Assembly (NCBI GenBank): GCA_018398765.1
Contig: JAHBMJ010005385.1
Span: forward strand, 1 to 64,000
Direction of reading: 5' to 3'
DNA length: 64,000 nucleotides
DNA from: Chromera velia
Lineage: Eukaryota; Sar; Chromeraceae
Positions 31,518 through 42,300 of the stretch are shown piece by piece. The translations under genes and the position numbers were made by a program. Position 1 is the stretch's first letter. Every line of letters starts with the position of its first letter. A model generated the notes under the pieces. That model saw only the letters and a list, made by a program, of their open reading frames with translations, was not told the origin of the DNA and searched no databases.

Positions 31518-34500
31518 TGCGTGCGTGCGTGCGTGCGTGCGCATGTAGAGTTGCAAAGCTCCTGCTACAAAGAGATATGAGATGCAAAACACGACCTTCA
31601 TGTTGGTGGATTCTCATTTTACCCCGACCTTCATGCAGGCCGGCCAAGGTCTCTCTCCCTCTCAAATAGAAAAGACCATTGAGGAGAAGTACTCAAGCAG
31701 AATGCTGCCAGACCCCAAAAAATTTGGTTTCGGACTCAAATGCCTTGCCGCTCCCCCCAAACCCCCATTGATTGAGGTAGAGTCACTCGACCAGTGCCAC
31801 CCAGGGTTGAAGGAGCTCGAAAAATTGGGCAGCGGTCTCTTTGGAACGGTTGTGTCTGTGTCGGTTGATGCAGATGCGTCGAACAAAGAGAAAGGAGACG
31901 GGATGGAGATTTACGGAGGTGTGAGAGAGGGACAGACGTATGCACTCAAACAGATGTCTACCGGTCCTTGGAAGTCTGCTGATGGTCTCGTTTCCTTCTC
32001 TGCTGATGTATCTGGAGTCGGCATGAAGGCAGAGATGTGCATTGCCCGAGAGGCTGGAAACGGTGATGTGGGGGCACGTGTGTACGGGACTTGGTTTTGC
32101 CGAATGAAAAAGGCAGACAGACAAGGGAACAAGAGGGAGTATGGGTTTATTCTGATGGAGCAGCTGGGTAAAACCCTAGACCGTGCATTCAAAGAGGCCC
32201 GGAAGGACAATCTCATTATCACTCCAGATGCACAGAAGGCAGGGTTGGGAATTCACGAGCGATTCTACAAACTGGGGTACTTTCATGATGACAATCATTT
32301 GGGCAATCACGCTTTTGATGCCAATGGGCATGTGCGTTTGTTGGATTTTGGATTTGTCAGTCCGTGGTGGAAGGGCCCGTTTTTTGGGTCCAAAAAGGAA
32401 GACCAGATCAAATTTGTGGCCAAAAGAATCAAAGACGCGATGATCGTCACTCCCTACTTCAACGAATTCCATCACGTGAACGACGATGTCTGCTCAAGAG
32501 TGCTGAGTGCAATAGAGAAGGGGAAATATAAGTGGGGCCTGATGGCTGAGTATACAGAGAAAAAAGTGTACCCTTTTCCGAAGAACACGGAGGAACCAAG
32601 GGGGATGTACGAGACGGAGGGAGAAGGGGAAAGGGAGGGGAGAGGGATTGGCCCTCTGCCAGTGCTCGAAGAGCACACCCTCCTCCCTGAAGACATACAG
32701 CCTTTCATCGCAAAGCAGTACGAATTTTTTGTGAGTCATTGTCGCATGAAATTGAAGTTTGGATTCAAAGATAGAGACAATGAGGGAGCAAGAGAAAGGA
32801 GTGAACCAAGGAGGTTCTAGCTGTTCAGGCAGCTCTTTTGCGTCTTTGGCTCTCTTGTCTGTCATGCTGTCCCTTTTTGCGTACATCTGCCCTTTCACTC
32901 TTAGAGATTTGACGCTATGGCTCGCACACTGACAGCAAGAATTGCCTCCGTGCGACTCTCTGTTGGGTGATTTGTTTCTCATCAATTTCTCTCTCTCTCT
33001 CTCTCTCTCTTTCACTCTCCTTGTCAAACTATGCATGCCCCCCCCTCCCTCAATATGTATGCAGGCCCGGCAAGGTCTCCCCTCTTCTCAAATAGAGGAG
33101 GCCATAAAAAAAAGTACTCAGTGAAAGTGCCAGAAGGCGTCAATCTGTCCCTACCGAGAGAACCGCTACCCTGTCTGGCTGCCCCCCTCCCCCCTCCAGT
33201 GATCAAGGTGGAGTCGTTGGATGAGTGCCACCCCGGATTGAAGGAGTTGGAGAAGTTGGGCAGTGGCCTGTTCGGAAAGGTCATGTCAGTATCTGTTGAC
33301 GTGGATGCGTCGCAGGAAGAGAAGAAGAAGGGGGAGAAGGTGTACAGTGGTCTGAGTGAAGGAGAGACGTACGCAATGAAGCAGGTGTTCATGGACGCGT
33401 GGACTTCGCCAGACGGCCTGGTCTCCTTCCCTGTAGAGATGTCGGAGGTTGGGTTGCAGTCCGAGATGTGCATTGCAAAGGAGGCTGGAGAAGCGGGGGT
33501 GGGGGCGGTGGTGCATGGAAGTTGGTTTTGTCGCGTGAGAGAGCGCGATGAATCGGGTGCGCGAAGGGAGTTTGGCTTTATTTTGATGCAACAACTGGGG
33601 AAGACGTTGGATAGCGCGTTTACAGGCGCCAAGACCGAAGATCTGATCATCACCCCTGACACTCAGAAGGCAACTTTCGGTATTCATGAGAAATTTTATG
33701 AACTGGGGTACTTCCACGATGACGCTCACATGGGCAATCACGCTTTTGATTCCGCTGGCCGAGTGCGTTTGTTGGATTTTGGGTATGTGAGTCCCTGGTG
33801 GAAGGGCCCCTTCCGGGGTGACAAAAAGGAGGACCAACTTTTGGATGCGGGAAAGGAAATGGGAACATACATTCGATACACGCCTTTCTTCTTTGGAGGC
33901 AAACACCCTGATGAGGACGTGTTTGCGAGAGTGCAAAAGGAAGTCCGCAGAGGAACGTATGAGTGGGGGTCGATGACTGAATACACAGAGAGGAAAGTGT
34001 ACCCCCTCCCGAAAAATACAGAGAGCCGTGAAGAAATGCGGGGTCCATCAAGGGAGAGGGCGGTGGAGGAGACAGGAGAATGGTAGGGGACAGCAGTAAT
34101 CCCTCTTTCAGCGCCCAAACAGGCGACTTTCCTTTCTGAAGACATCCAGCCGTTTATCGCAAAGCAGTACGAATTCTTTGTCAGTCAGTCAGTCCGTGAG
34201 ACATTCCGAGGAGTTGCCTGAACGTGTACCTGCCTGACTGAGTGTATGTCCACCCACATATGCGAAGGTGTGGTATCACGATGCAGTACGCATTGGCGGC
34301 TATGTGCATGTCGGCAGATCTCCCTAGGGCTCTGCTGTCTTCTTTTGGGCTGCACGTTTTTGTGCTCTTGCTTAGCTGCATGAAGTGTCTGAAAAGGGCA
34401 GACAGGCATGCCATACTGCTACTAGGGAGGATCAAGCATCCACTCTGCTGGTCGCTTCCTTTGCCTCCACTGTCATCCCTTTCTCCCTCCCTCCCTCCTC

Positions 34501-35576
34501 TCCCACTATTGCAGGCACTCCAAGGAGTCCCTCCTACTCAGATAAAGGAGGCGATCGAACATAAGTACTCGACAAAGGTGCCAGAGGGCCTAGATCCCAA
34601 AAAATTTGGTTTCGGATTCCGATGCTTTTCCCTTCCCCCCACGCCCAAAACGATAGAAGTGGAATCAATTGACCAGTGCCACCCGGGGCTCCAGGAATTC
34701 AACCAAATAGGAAGTGGAAAATACGGTACAGTGACGACTGTCTCTGTCGACACAGATGTGTCAGAAGAGGAAAAAAAGAAAGCGGGAGAGATTTATGCAG
34801 GTCTGACAGAGGGACAAATGTACGCACTCAAGCAGGTGATGTCAGGCTCTTGGGCCTCTCTTGACTCTGTCTCCTTCCCTGCAAAGATTTCGGAGGTCGG
34901 CATCAGGACGGAGATGTGCATTGCTGGAGAGGCTGGAGGGGCGGGAGTGGGGGCATCTGTGTACGGGAGATGGTTTTGCCGTGTTGGAGAGTCAAAAAAG
35001 GAGTACGGATTTATTTTGATGGAGCAGCTGGGAAAGACGCTAGATAGCGCGTTCAAGCAGGCGGAGACCGATGATTTGATCATCACCTCAGACGCTCAGA
35101 GAGCAACTTTGGGAATTCACGAGAATTTCTATCAGCTGGGGTACTTCCACGATGACTGTCACATGGGCAACCACGCATTTGACTCTCATGGTCATGTGCG
35201 TCTTTTGGATTTTGGGTTTGTGAGTCCCTGGTGGTATGGGCCCTTGTGGGGTGACAAGAAGGAGGATCAGTTGGGTGCTGTGGGAGGCCAGGTGAACAAC
35301 TACCTCTTCGAAACGCGGTACTTCAAAGGAGGAAAACACAAAGAGAAAGATGTAATAAAGCACGTACAGAACGAAATCAGAGAGGGAACATACCAATGGG
35401 GCTCGATGGTACAGTACACAGATAAGAGCGTATACCCGTTGCCGAAGAACACAGATGATCGTGAGAGAATGGGGGGTTCTTCTCACTCACATGATTCCGG
35501 GGATAGGACCATCGAAGGGGTGTCAGAGGAAAGAGAAGAGCAAGGAAGGGGAGAAGCGATTTTGCTACAGATGTGA
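30983..35576 (+). CDS. Secreted protein with three tandem kinase-like modules (middle module damaged)
   Basis: Exons: 30983-31156 (signal peptide, then linker SEDIQPFVAKHYQFF), 31639-32730 (module C, 364 codons), 33065-34179 (module D) and 34515-35576 (module E, with stop). All junctions are phase 0 and fall just after the linker phenylalanines. Modules C and E have complete motifs: LGSGLFGTV or IGSGKYGTV, ALKQ, SEVGIRTEM-type helix C, FILMEQLGKTL, HDDNHLGNH or HDDCHMGNH, LLDFGFVSPWW. Module D is 1,115 nt, one short of a multiple of three: its A8 run near 33105 puts the exon start out of frame. It also has an in-frame TAG at 34084-34086 just before the linker. As sequenced, the gene would end within module D, so module E might belong to a separate or decayed transcript. 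Module E is closest to module A of the opposite-strand gene. Confidence 0.75.
31371..31545. repeat. (TTCG)n, (GCTC)n and (GT)n microsatellites
   Basis: Consecutive tetranucleotide and dinucleotide tracts in the first intron of the plus-strand kinase-array gene. No coding content. Confidence 0.85.
33065..34179 (+). pseudogene. Kinase-like module D with frameshift and in-frame stop
   Basis: Aligning with the sister modules, the frame shifts by one base at the A8 homopolymer around 33105 and is then open for about 325 codons with all kinase motifs (LGSGLFGKV, HDDAHMGNH, LLDFGYVSPWW). A TAG at 34084 follows, after which the conserved linker continues in the same frame to the GTCAGT donor at 34180. 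The homopolymer lesion could be an assembly error; the TAG is harder to dismiss. This may be a recent pseudo-module or the true C-terminus of a shorter protein. Confidence 0.6.
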
Positions 35577-35804
35577 ATGAAGTGATGCCAGCACAAAGGA
35601 ACGCCGGGCTCTAAGCGAGCACCGGCAACTCGAAATTTTGAGCGGTAATCGGAAAGAAAGCGAATCGAAACAAAAGGAGGGCTTCAAAGAGAGCTACAAG
35701 CAGACGGAATTTCATACCCCTGTCGAGGGATGCGGGACTCAAATACAGACAGACAGACAGATAGACAGACAGACAGAAAGACAGATAGACAGATAGACAG
35801 ACAG

Positions 35805-35839
<35 letters not shown>

Positions 35840-35894
35840 GACGGACAGACAGACAGACAGACAGACAAACAGATAGACAGACAGACAGACAGAC

Positions 35895-35926
<32 letters not shown>

Positions 35927-36200
35927 TATATGACAGACAGACAGACAGACAGACATGGGTACAGACACAGAGACAGGCAGACAGACAGACAGACACACAC
36001 ACACACACACACACACAGACACATACACACAGACACAGACACACACACACACACTTGCCTGGCGCTTCGAGGGCCGTGCGAGCTCGCGCTGAGTACTCCA
36101 AAAATGTGGCCGTGCGATGGTTCGCTCGGATGCCGTTGAAGGTTTTTCAAAGTATCGAAATGGACTTTTGAACTCACTCAATTTTGAAGTGCGCTGGCCC
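35577..36200. repeat. (GACA)n and (CA)n tract downstream of the kinase-array gene
   Basis: About 310 bp of GACA/GATA repeats (35741-35990) followed by CA repeats to about 36053, then 150 bp of ordinary sequence. No gene recognised. Confidence 0.8.
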
Positions 36201-38159
36201 GTTTGCACAGATGCATTGTTTGGATCAAAACAGCCCCAACATACTTTATAGCCTCGTGCTTTCAGACAGATAAGATTGCTCTATCTTTAAGCGTGATCTT
36301 AAGTAAGTTCCTTATCTGTTTTGCCTCTCTTCCATGCCTCTTTTTACATCTTTGTTTACAGCTCCATTCATCTGCAGACTGGGTCCCTATCTTCTCTTCA
36401 TCATGTCTACTAAATGTAGCCAACACGCTGAGGGGTCTTTTCTTGCGTCTATTCAAAGCATTACCAGTGCACATCATAATGCTCCTCTGCGCCTTCACAT
36501 GTGCACTGGAGTTTCGCTTGTGTGCAAAACTAACAAAAAAGGGGAAACAGCGATCCACCGGGTTGTCTGTCGGCTTCTCAAAGAGTGTGAGAGTGAAGTC
36601 TGAGGCATGTTAGACCTCTGTAAGCATCTGGGCTTTTACAATGCTAATTCTTCCGCATATGTCTGCAATGAAAACAATATATGCATTTTTAAGATCTTAC
36701 GGCTCTGAATGTTAATAACAAAAATATTTTTTTAAATATGTGGATATGTATATAATCTGTGAAATATGCATGTGCTATCATGTGCTTTCTAGTGTGCTTA
36801 TTTTGCTTTCAGGCTCTGATCCCACTTGTTGTATTATATAACTTGTAGATCATTATATTTTATATTTTTTTACTTTAATTCAAATTGATTGACTCCCTAT
36901 CATACATTGAGTGACCATTTAATAAACAAAAAAAATAACACTCCAATTTTTTAGAGATATTTTAAGATATGTATAGTCTCTTTGGTCTGCTATCATCAGT
37001 GCTATGTAGGCGGTTTAAACTAGGATGTTATTCACAGGACACATCATAAAATAGTTTGATCTTTGGTTATTAAGTCATATTAAATTAAATATTGACTGCA
37101 ATATTTTTAATAGTAGCTTAGCTAATACTTCAATATCAATGCTAAATATCTAAATTATAAACAATTTGCACCTAATAATGGCCCCTCATTCGGACATAAT
37201 TGATGACCAGTGATACCCCCCCCAATTGAAGGCCAATGGCTAGGCCAATGATGATGAGGGCTCAGTTTGATGATCACAATAAGCCTGACTTACAGGGAAA
37301 AGGGGAAAAAACTTCTTAAAAGAGGGAAATGACTCAAAAAAAGACCAAGACTCACTGTTAAATCCTTAATTTAATTATGTTTTCTAGACCCATCAAAGCT
37401 ATTTTGAATTTATTCTACATTGCATGAATGATACGTTTTTTTTAGATAGTCGTTCAACTTATAGCGTTCATCGCCGTTCAACACTTTAGTCTAGACTTTA
37501 GCAACTTTACAACTGCTTTTAAAGCTCTTTTAAACTACACCATATATTAATAATAAGTCATGATTAAATTGAGTTTTCAATTGATACAGCTTCATACAAA
37601 GTGACAACCAGGCTACTAAAATTCAGCTTTAAAGCTTTAAAGTTGAACACAATGAACAGTAACGTGGACTGGTATATTACGTATTTTTAGTATAAAAATG
37701 CGATGATCATTGCGATGCTACTAACCTGAGTTTATGAAGCTACCCTTGAATTCAAATGGTAGTGTTCAAATTGCTAATAAAATTGACAAAGAAGTTTTAA
37801 TTATATTAATTTAATACATATTTTACAAAGTTTACATGTTGATAAATTCTATGCTAAAGCTTCTGAGACTTACAAAGCTGATCTCATTTCTAGTCTCATT
37901 TCGTGCGGGCGGGCACCGGCATGATCCCGGAAAGTAGCAAGGACAGTGTGCTCTGCAAAAAGACAACAGCTTTCAAGCTTGTCAAACAACCAGTAGATAC
38001 AGAATGGCCCCTAGAATGACTCAGAGCACGCAGCTTCGACCTGTGTCAGCACTTCATCGAGTCAAACCTGCATTGATTGAGTCGTCCATTCCACATTGAT
38101 GATTTATTCAGTCTGCACGATCAATTTTCGCCGCAGCTTCTATTCCAAAGCACTGGCAT
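36201..38159. other. Intergenic region with AT-rich island (about 36610-38000)
   Basis: Bases 36203-36613 hold an ORF without recognisable family features. From 36610 the sequence turns strongly AT-rich with no ORF. I see no RNA gene. It is the 3' flank of the plus-strand kinase gene. Confidence 0.6.
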
Positions 38160-38215
38160 TCATTCAGAGATGAACCTGACATTCACTGCGAATTAGTGAT
38201 TGAGTTGCATGTGTG

Positions 38216-38257
<42 letters not shown>

Positions 38258-38592
38258 ACACACACACGCACCCACGCACGCACGCGTTCTCCAATGAGAG
38301 CGATTCAAGTGTCTGACCTCTCTGCGGCGGCCTGGTGTTGCGAAGAAGAACCCCAGTCCTATTCATCCGGGCGCTGTCCTTTTTGCGCTTCTCGAGAATC
38401 GCCACCACCTCAGGAAAGTGCTCCTCCATTTTTGAGATGGGTGTATGTTGATAGATTGATAAAAGATTCCTGCAAGCTGGAAGAAATGCGCAAAAAGAAT
38501 GCTTGTTTGGACACTGGATGTACTGATACAAAACAGGAAATTTAATGGAACCTGCAGTGGTACGCTCTCTCTCTCTCTTTCTCTCTCTCCCC

Positions 38593-38630
<38 letters not shown>

Positions 38631-38850
38631 GTGTGTGTGTGCGTGTGTGTCCCTGTGTGTATGTGCGTGTGTGTCCCTGTGTGTGTGTGCGTGTGTGTCC
38701 CTGTGTGTGTGTACTATGTACTGTGTATTATGTACTGTGTACTGTGTATTGTGTGTACTGCGTTTGCAAAGGATGGATTCGCAATACTCACAAGCACAGA
38801 AGCGATAAGCTCCGCATAGCGCTCCTCTCCCTGTGAGAGCAATCGATGTC
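38160..38850 (-). CDS. Hypothetical small multi-exon gene
   Basis: Weak candidate. A 152-nt stretch (38318-38469) is bounded by an AG acceptor and a GTCAGA donor, and encodes a charged segment including MEEHFPEVVAILEKRKKDSA. A following acceptor at 38186 leads in matching phase to eight codons and TGA at 38160-38162. Upstream, about 38785-38832 has an acceptor, a short open segment (GEERYAELIASVL) and a GTGAGT donor, but its phase does not join the next exon directly, so an exon is missing or wrong. CA/GT repeats fill the introns. No family recognised. If real, its 3' end faces the AT-rich island. Confidence 0.3.
38219..38740. repeat. (CA)n and (GT)n microsatellites
   Basis: CA tract at 38219-38280 and GT tracts with a GTCCCTGTGTGT sub-repeat at 38596-38712, then a (TACTGTGTAT)-type repeat to about 38757. 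Confidence 0.85.
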
Positions 38851-39853
38851 CTTTTCGTAATTTGTGCGTGTGACAGACGCGTGCGCTCTCCCATACAACT
38901 AAGCATATCGCACAAAGGTCAGGCAAATTCGAAAGGGTATATTGATTGACGGTGTGAACCGGATTTTTTGAATTGCATTCAACGCACAAACCTGTGTCCT
39001 GGCTTTCCCTCCAGTCGACAGTCGAAGGCGATTTAGCGAAGGAACGACTGAAGGTGTTTCAGCACTCGAAAGCCAACAAGACAGGAGTCAATGGAAACCG
39101 TTGCGAAGATGCCAGTTCGAAGCTGGCTCCAAAGTTCGGCAAAGCGAAGCAGACAGGCAGAAAACGCGCCTTCACCTCTTAAGAATAGACGCAAAGGAAA
39201 CCTGGTGAAAGAATGAGTGCAGCAGTTGTTTTTGTACTCACAGACGGAAACAGACAGAGCAAATGGAAACTGTTGCGAAGGCACCTGGCAGAAACGAGTA
39301 CCCGTCGCACTCTACAGGCGTCAATCGTTACTGGCAAAGCGCAAACGTGGCGGTAAGTCTGGTTCTATGCAGTAGAAGGCGTCCTCAGTCAGTCAACCAA
39401 TCAGTTGCTTCTTTCAGATCATATTTTTGCTTGAAATTCTGACGTACGAGCTGTGACAGTGAGTGACTGAGATAGATCATCTTCAATGAGGCCGAAACTG
39501 CATGGGACAATTCGATCGAATTCTCATGGCCCCGGAAAGCGCGAAGGGTGGGGCACTTAGAAAACGCAAAACCCCGCCCATGCAGCATGCAGGATATGCC
39601 TTCGATCGATCGATCCGTTATTAATAGTGTAAGTTGCCACGTCCTGCCACCCGTAGTAATGAGAGCAACGGAGTCAGAAATTCACTTTGTTCGCCGCTGG
39701 AAAACGACTGATCTGTCAGCTGAACTTCTGGAAAACAAGTCTGGACAGAAACCCCCGCACGAGTGATTCACGGTCGCAGTGCCGTTGGAGTTGAGCCAGA
39801 GCCGTCTCCAATTGATTTGAAGAGTCCTTCCATACAAACAACTTTCAACTGAA
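38851..39853. other. Intergenic region upstream of the ankyrin gene
   Basis: Ordinary GC content. A short imperfect repeat (GGAAACCGTTGCGAAG near 39090 and GGAAACTGTTGCGAAG near 39262) is present, and a GATC run at 39603-39615. No convincing ORF. The proximal part probably holds the ankyrin gene promoter. Confidence 0.4.
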
Positions 39854-41467
39854 ATGGAGGCATTGCCAGAATCAATTCTGTGTGTCTTGAGAGGCATAGA
39901 GAATTTTGAGGAGTCGGTAACCCGGATGGTCTCCTCTGTTCGAGAAAAGAGGAGGGTGCTCACGAATGTGGTCTACCGCAGTCACGGCATTCCTTCTCCC
40001 CCGCCTTCTGACTTTTCCGTTCCCCCGTCTGTGCTCGGCAACGAGCCCCCTCCTTCTCCGCCTCCGAGGGTTGCTGCTGCCCTCACAGGTCTTGGTGAAG
40101 TGACAGAGACAAGCCTTCAGTCTCTCAAGCAAGAAGCTCACTCAAAGCTTGACCAGATTCTCAGTGAGTACTACAAAATTGACTTGTCTTCTTTCTTCAC
40201 TTCCCAAGTTGGCAATGTGATCCGCTCCTTCCAGGCAGTGGACGCAGAGACGATGTGCCAGGCTGTCGATACCTGCGCAGGAGGGGGGGNGGGGGGGGGG
40301 GGGGACGATCTTGCTCTCCTTCTGAAATTGGGTACAGACTTGACTTCTTTTTTTGAGGGGAAGACGGCCCTCATACAGGCTGTCTACGCAGGTAGCCTGC
40401 CAGCAGTGCAGATACTGGCAGAAGAGGGCGCAAGTGTAGAGACAGGGGGTGAAGAGACAGGTTTTGAGGGCTTCACCGCCCTCCACCGAGCGTGTTTCCA
40501 CCGAGCGTGTTTGGAGGGACATCCAGAGATCGTTCGTTTTCTCGTTTCGAGGGGGGCGGGGGTAAATACAAAGGATAAGCTCGGGCGAACGCCCCTCACC
40601 TGTGCAGCCTTCAAAGGCCCCTTGGAGATTTTTGAGCATCTCCTCTCGAGGGGTGCTGACCTAGAGAAGAGCGTTTGCAAGGGGGCCACAGCGCTGCACC
40701 AAGCGGCTGCGGGCAACCAGAGAGAAATTGCAGAGATGCTCCTTGATCGCGGGGGCATTGAGGTGGATGTCAGAGACGACAACCGCCAGAGCGCCCTTCA
40801 TTGGACCGCACAACCATGGTACGGCGGTACCACGGGCAGAGACAGCGACGCTGTTGCTGAGCTTCTCGTCGCTCGAGGAGCGGATGTGCACGCAGGAGAC
40901 AACAAATGGGAGAGCGTTGTTCACAAGGCAGCCCGCTGGGGTTGTGTGAGGGTTTTGCAGCTTGCCCTTGATCGGGGTGCTGCAATTGAGTCACGAAATG
41001 TCTCGGGGGAGACACCCCTGCTTTGCACGATCGGGAGAGAAAGCGACTCAGGCCCTATGGTCGAGGCTGATGTCACTGCAGACATTCTCCTTTCGCGCAG
41101 GGCCGACGTAAATGCGCCGAACCGCTCCCTGCAGAGGATTCTTCACAAGGCAGCCCGCTTGGGTTGCGTGAAAGTTTTGCAACTTGCACTCGATCGCGGT
41201 GCAGACCTGAATGCGTTGGACGAAGAAGACGAGACGGCTTTGCATCATATTGTCACCACATGGGGCGACTCCCCGCGCGACCACTTTGGGGGGATTCACG
41301 TAGAAAAGAAAATGCAGGCAGCCCAGATGCTTGTGGCCCATGGCATTAACATAAACGCTGTGAACTCATGGGGATCGACTGCATTCAGAGTGGCAGAAGG
41401 GTGTTTGCCACTAGACTCACCTATCCGGGTGTTTTTTGCTGGTTTGCAAGCAGAGGGGGGGGGGTAG
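39854..41467 (+). CDS. Ankyrin-repeat protein
   Basis: A single open frame of 537 codons from ATG 39854 to TAG 41465. Residues 1-150 hold a helical, Pro-rich N-terminal region without a known domain. From about residue 175 ankyrin repeats follow, with units such as GFTALHRACF, GHPEIVRFLVSRGAGVNTKD, GRTPLTCAA, GATALHQAA and ETALHHI. A 15-bp tandem duplication (HRACFHRAC) interrupts one repeat. Bases 40283-40304 are a poly-G run with one N, read as Gly residues; the frame is open on both sides, but the exact G count is uncertain. No signal peptide or membrane segment, so probably a cytoplasmic or nuclear scaffold (inference from the family). Absence of introns is unusual among its neighbours. 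Confidence 0.85.
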   Translation: MEALPESILCVLRGIENFEESVTRMVSSVREKRRVLTNVVYRSHGIPSPPPSDFSVPPSVLGNEPPPSPPPRVAAALTGLGEVTETSLQSLKQEAHSKLDQILSEYYKIDLSSFFTSQVGNVIRSFQAVDAETMCQAVDTCAGGGXGGGGDDLALLLKLGTDLTSFFEGKTALIQAVYAGSLPAVQILAEEGASVETGGEETGFEGFTALHRACFHRACLEGHPEIVRFLVSRGAGVNTKDKLGRTPLTCAAFKGPLEIFEHLLSRGADLEKSVCKGATALHQAAAGNQREIAEMLLDRGGIEVDVRDDNRQSALHWTAQPWYGGTTGRDSDAVAELLVARGADVHAGDNKWESVVHKAARWGCVRVLQLALDRGAAIESRNVSGETPLLCTIGRESDSGPMVEADVTADILLSRRADVNAPNRSLQRILHKAARLGCVKVLQLALDRGADLNALDEEDETALHHIVTTWGDSPRDHFGGIHVEKKMQAAQMLVAHGININAVNSWGSTAFRVAEGCLPLDSPIRVFFAGLQAEGGG

Positions 41468-42300
41468 GGATCCACACAGGGAGAGCGGCTACGAGAGGGC
41501 ATGTAAGAGGACAGCTTGCTCTGGCGAAACTGCGTGTGAGCCCTGCAAACCCTGACAAAAAGAGAAGGACCATGCTAGGGACCGTGGTGACTCACACTGA
41601 GTCACTGTGTCACTGAGTCTACTAGTCACTCTAATATTGACCTTGTAGCACGCAGTCTCACTACCCTCAGTAATACCTTGCTGAGGCTTGCTCAGTGCAT
41701 AAGGTTCAGCAGCTTCAGCTTAGTCGATCTCTTGATGTTGATCTCGCGAACGTTTCTGCATTATAAACTAAGTGCTCGCAATTTTAATTTTTTTAAAAGT
41801 GACATTAAAAATGCTATATTAAAGGCCTGAGTTACTCCTTATCTCTAGAAATATCCCGACCATGTAAAATATACCTTTCTAAACATATGATCTACTTAAA
41901 AGTTGAAGCCAAATTTTGGGAGAGGCTTGAACTCTAGCTTGAATTTGACTCGGAAGGCCGGCGCCGCACTGACTGCAGGCGTGACCTACTTTAATGACAA
42001 ATTAATGTTTTAATTATTCTAAATTTTATTCTAAGTACGTTAGATTCCAAGATTTATTTAGAACGGTCTAGAAATGGAAGTGGTCATTAGAATCTGGGAG
42101 CCTCGCGAGAGGTTGATAACAGTGCATCATAACACTTTAAATCACCTTCCGTTGCTTTTGGATGCCCTGGATGAATTCAATGACAAGAAAGATCAATCGG
42201 GCAGTGATTGATTCAACCCTGTAAGCAAAAGATGCAAATCTAAACAAAAGAATTAAATGAGAGGTGACCGTCAAGCCCTTTATTTCAAATGAATTTGCGA
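41468..42300. other. Convergent intergenic region with AT-rich island (about 41640-42300)
   Basis: A (GACTCACT)-like imperfect repeat lies at 41589-41632 just after the ankyrin gene, then AT-rich noncoding sequence. No gene seen. Confidence 0.55.

Noticed and set aside
33065-34179. Reassigned TAG codon (ciliate-like code) to explain the stop in kinase module D
   Set aside because: Other genes here end normally at TAG (ankyrin gene), and module D also has a frameshift, so decay or error is simpler.
36203-36613. A 136-codon frame beside the AT-rich island
   Set aside because: No family signature, no supporting splice context, composition like flanking DNA.
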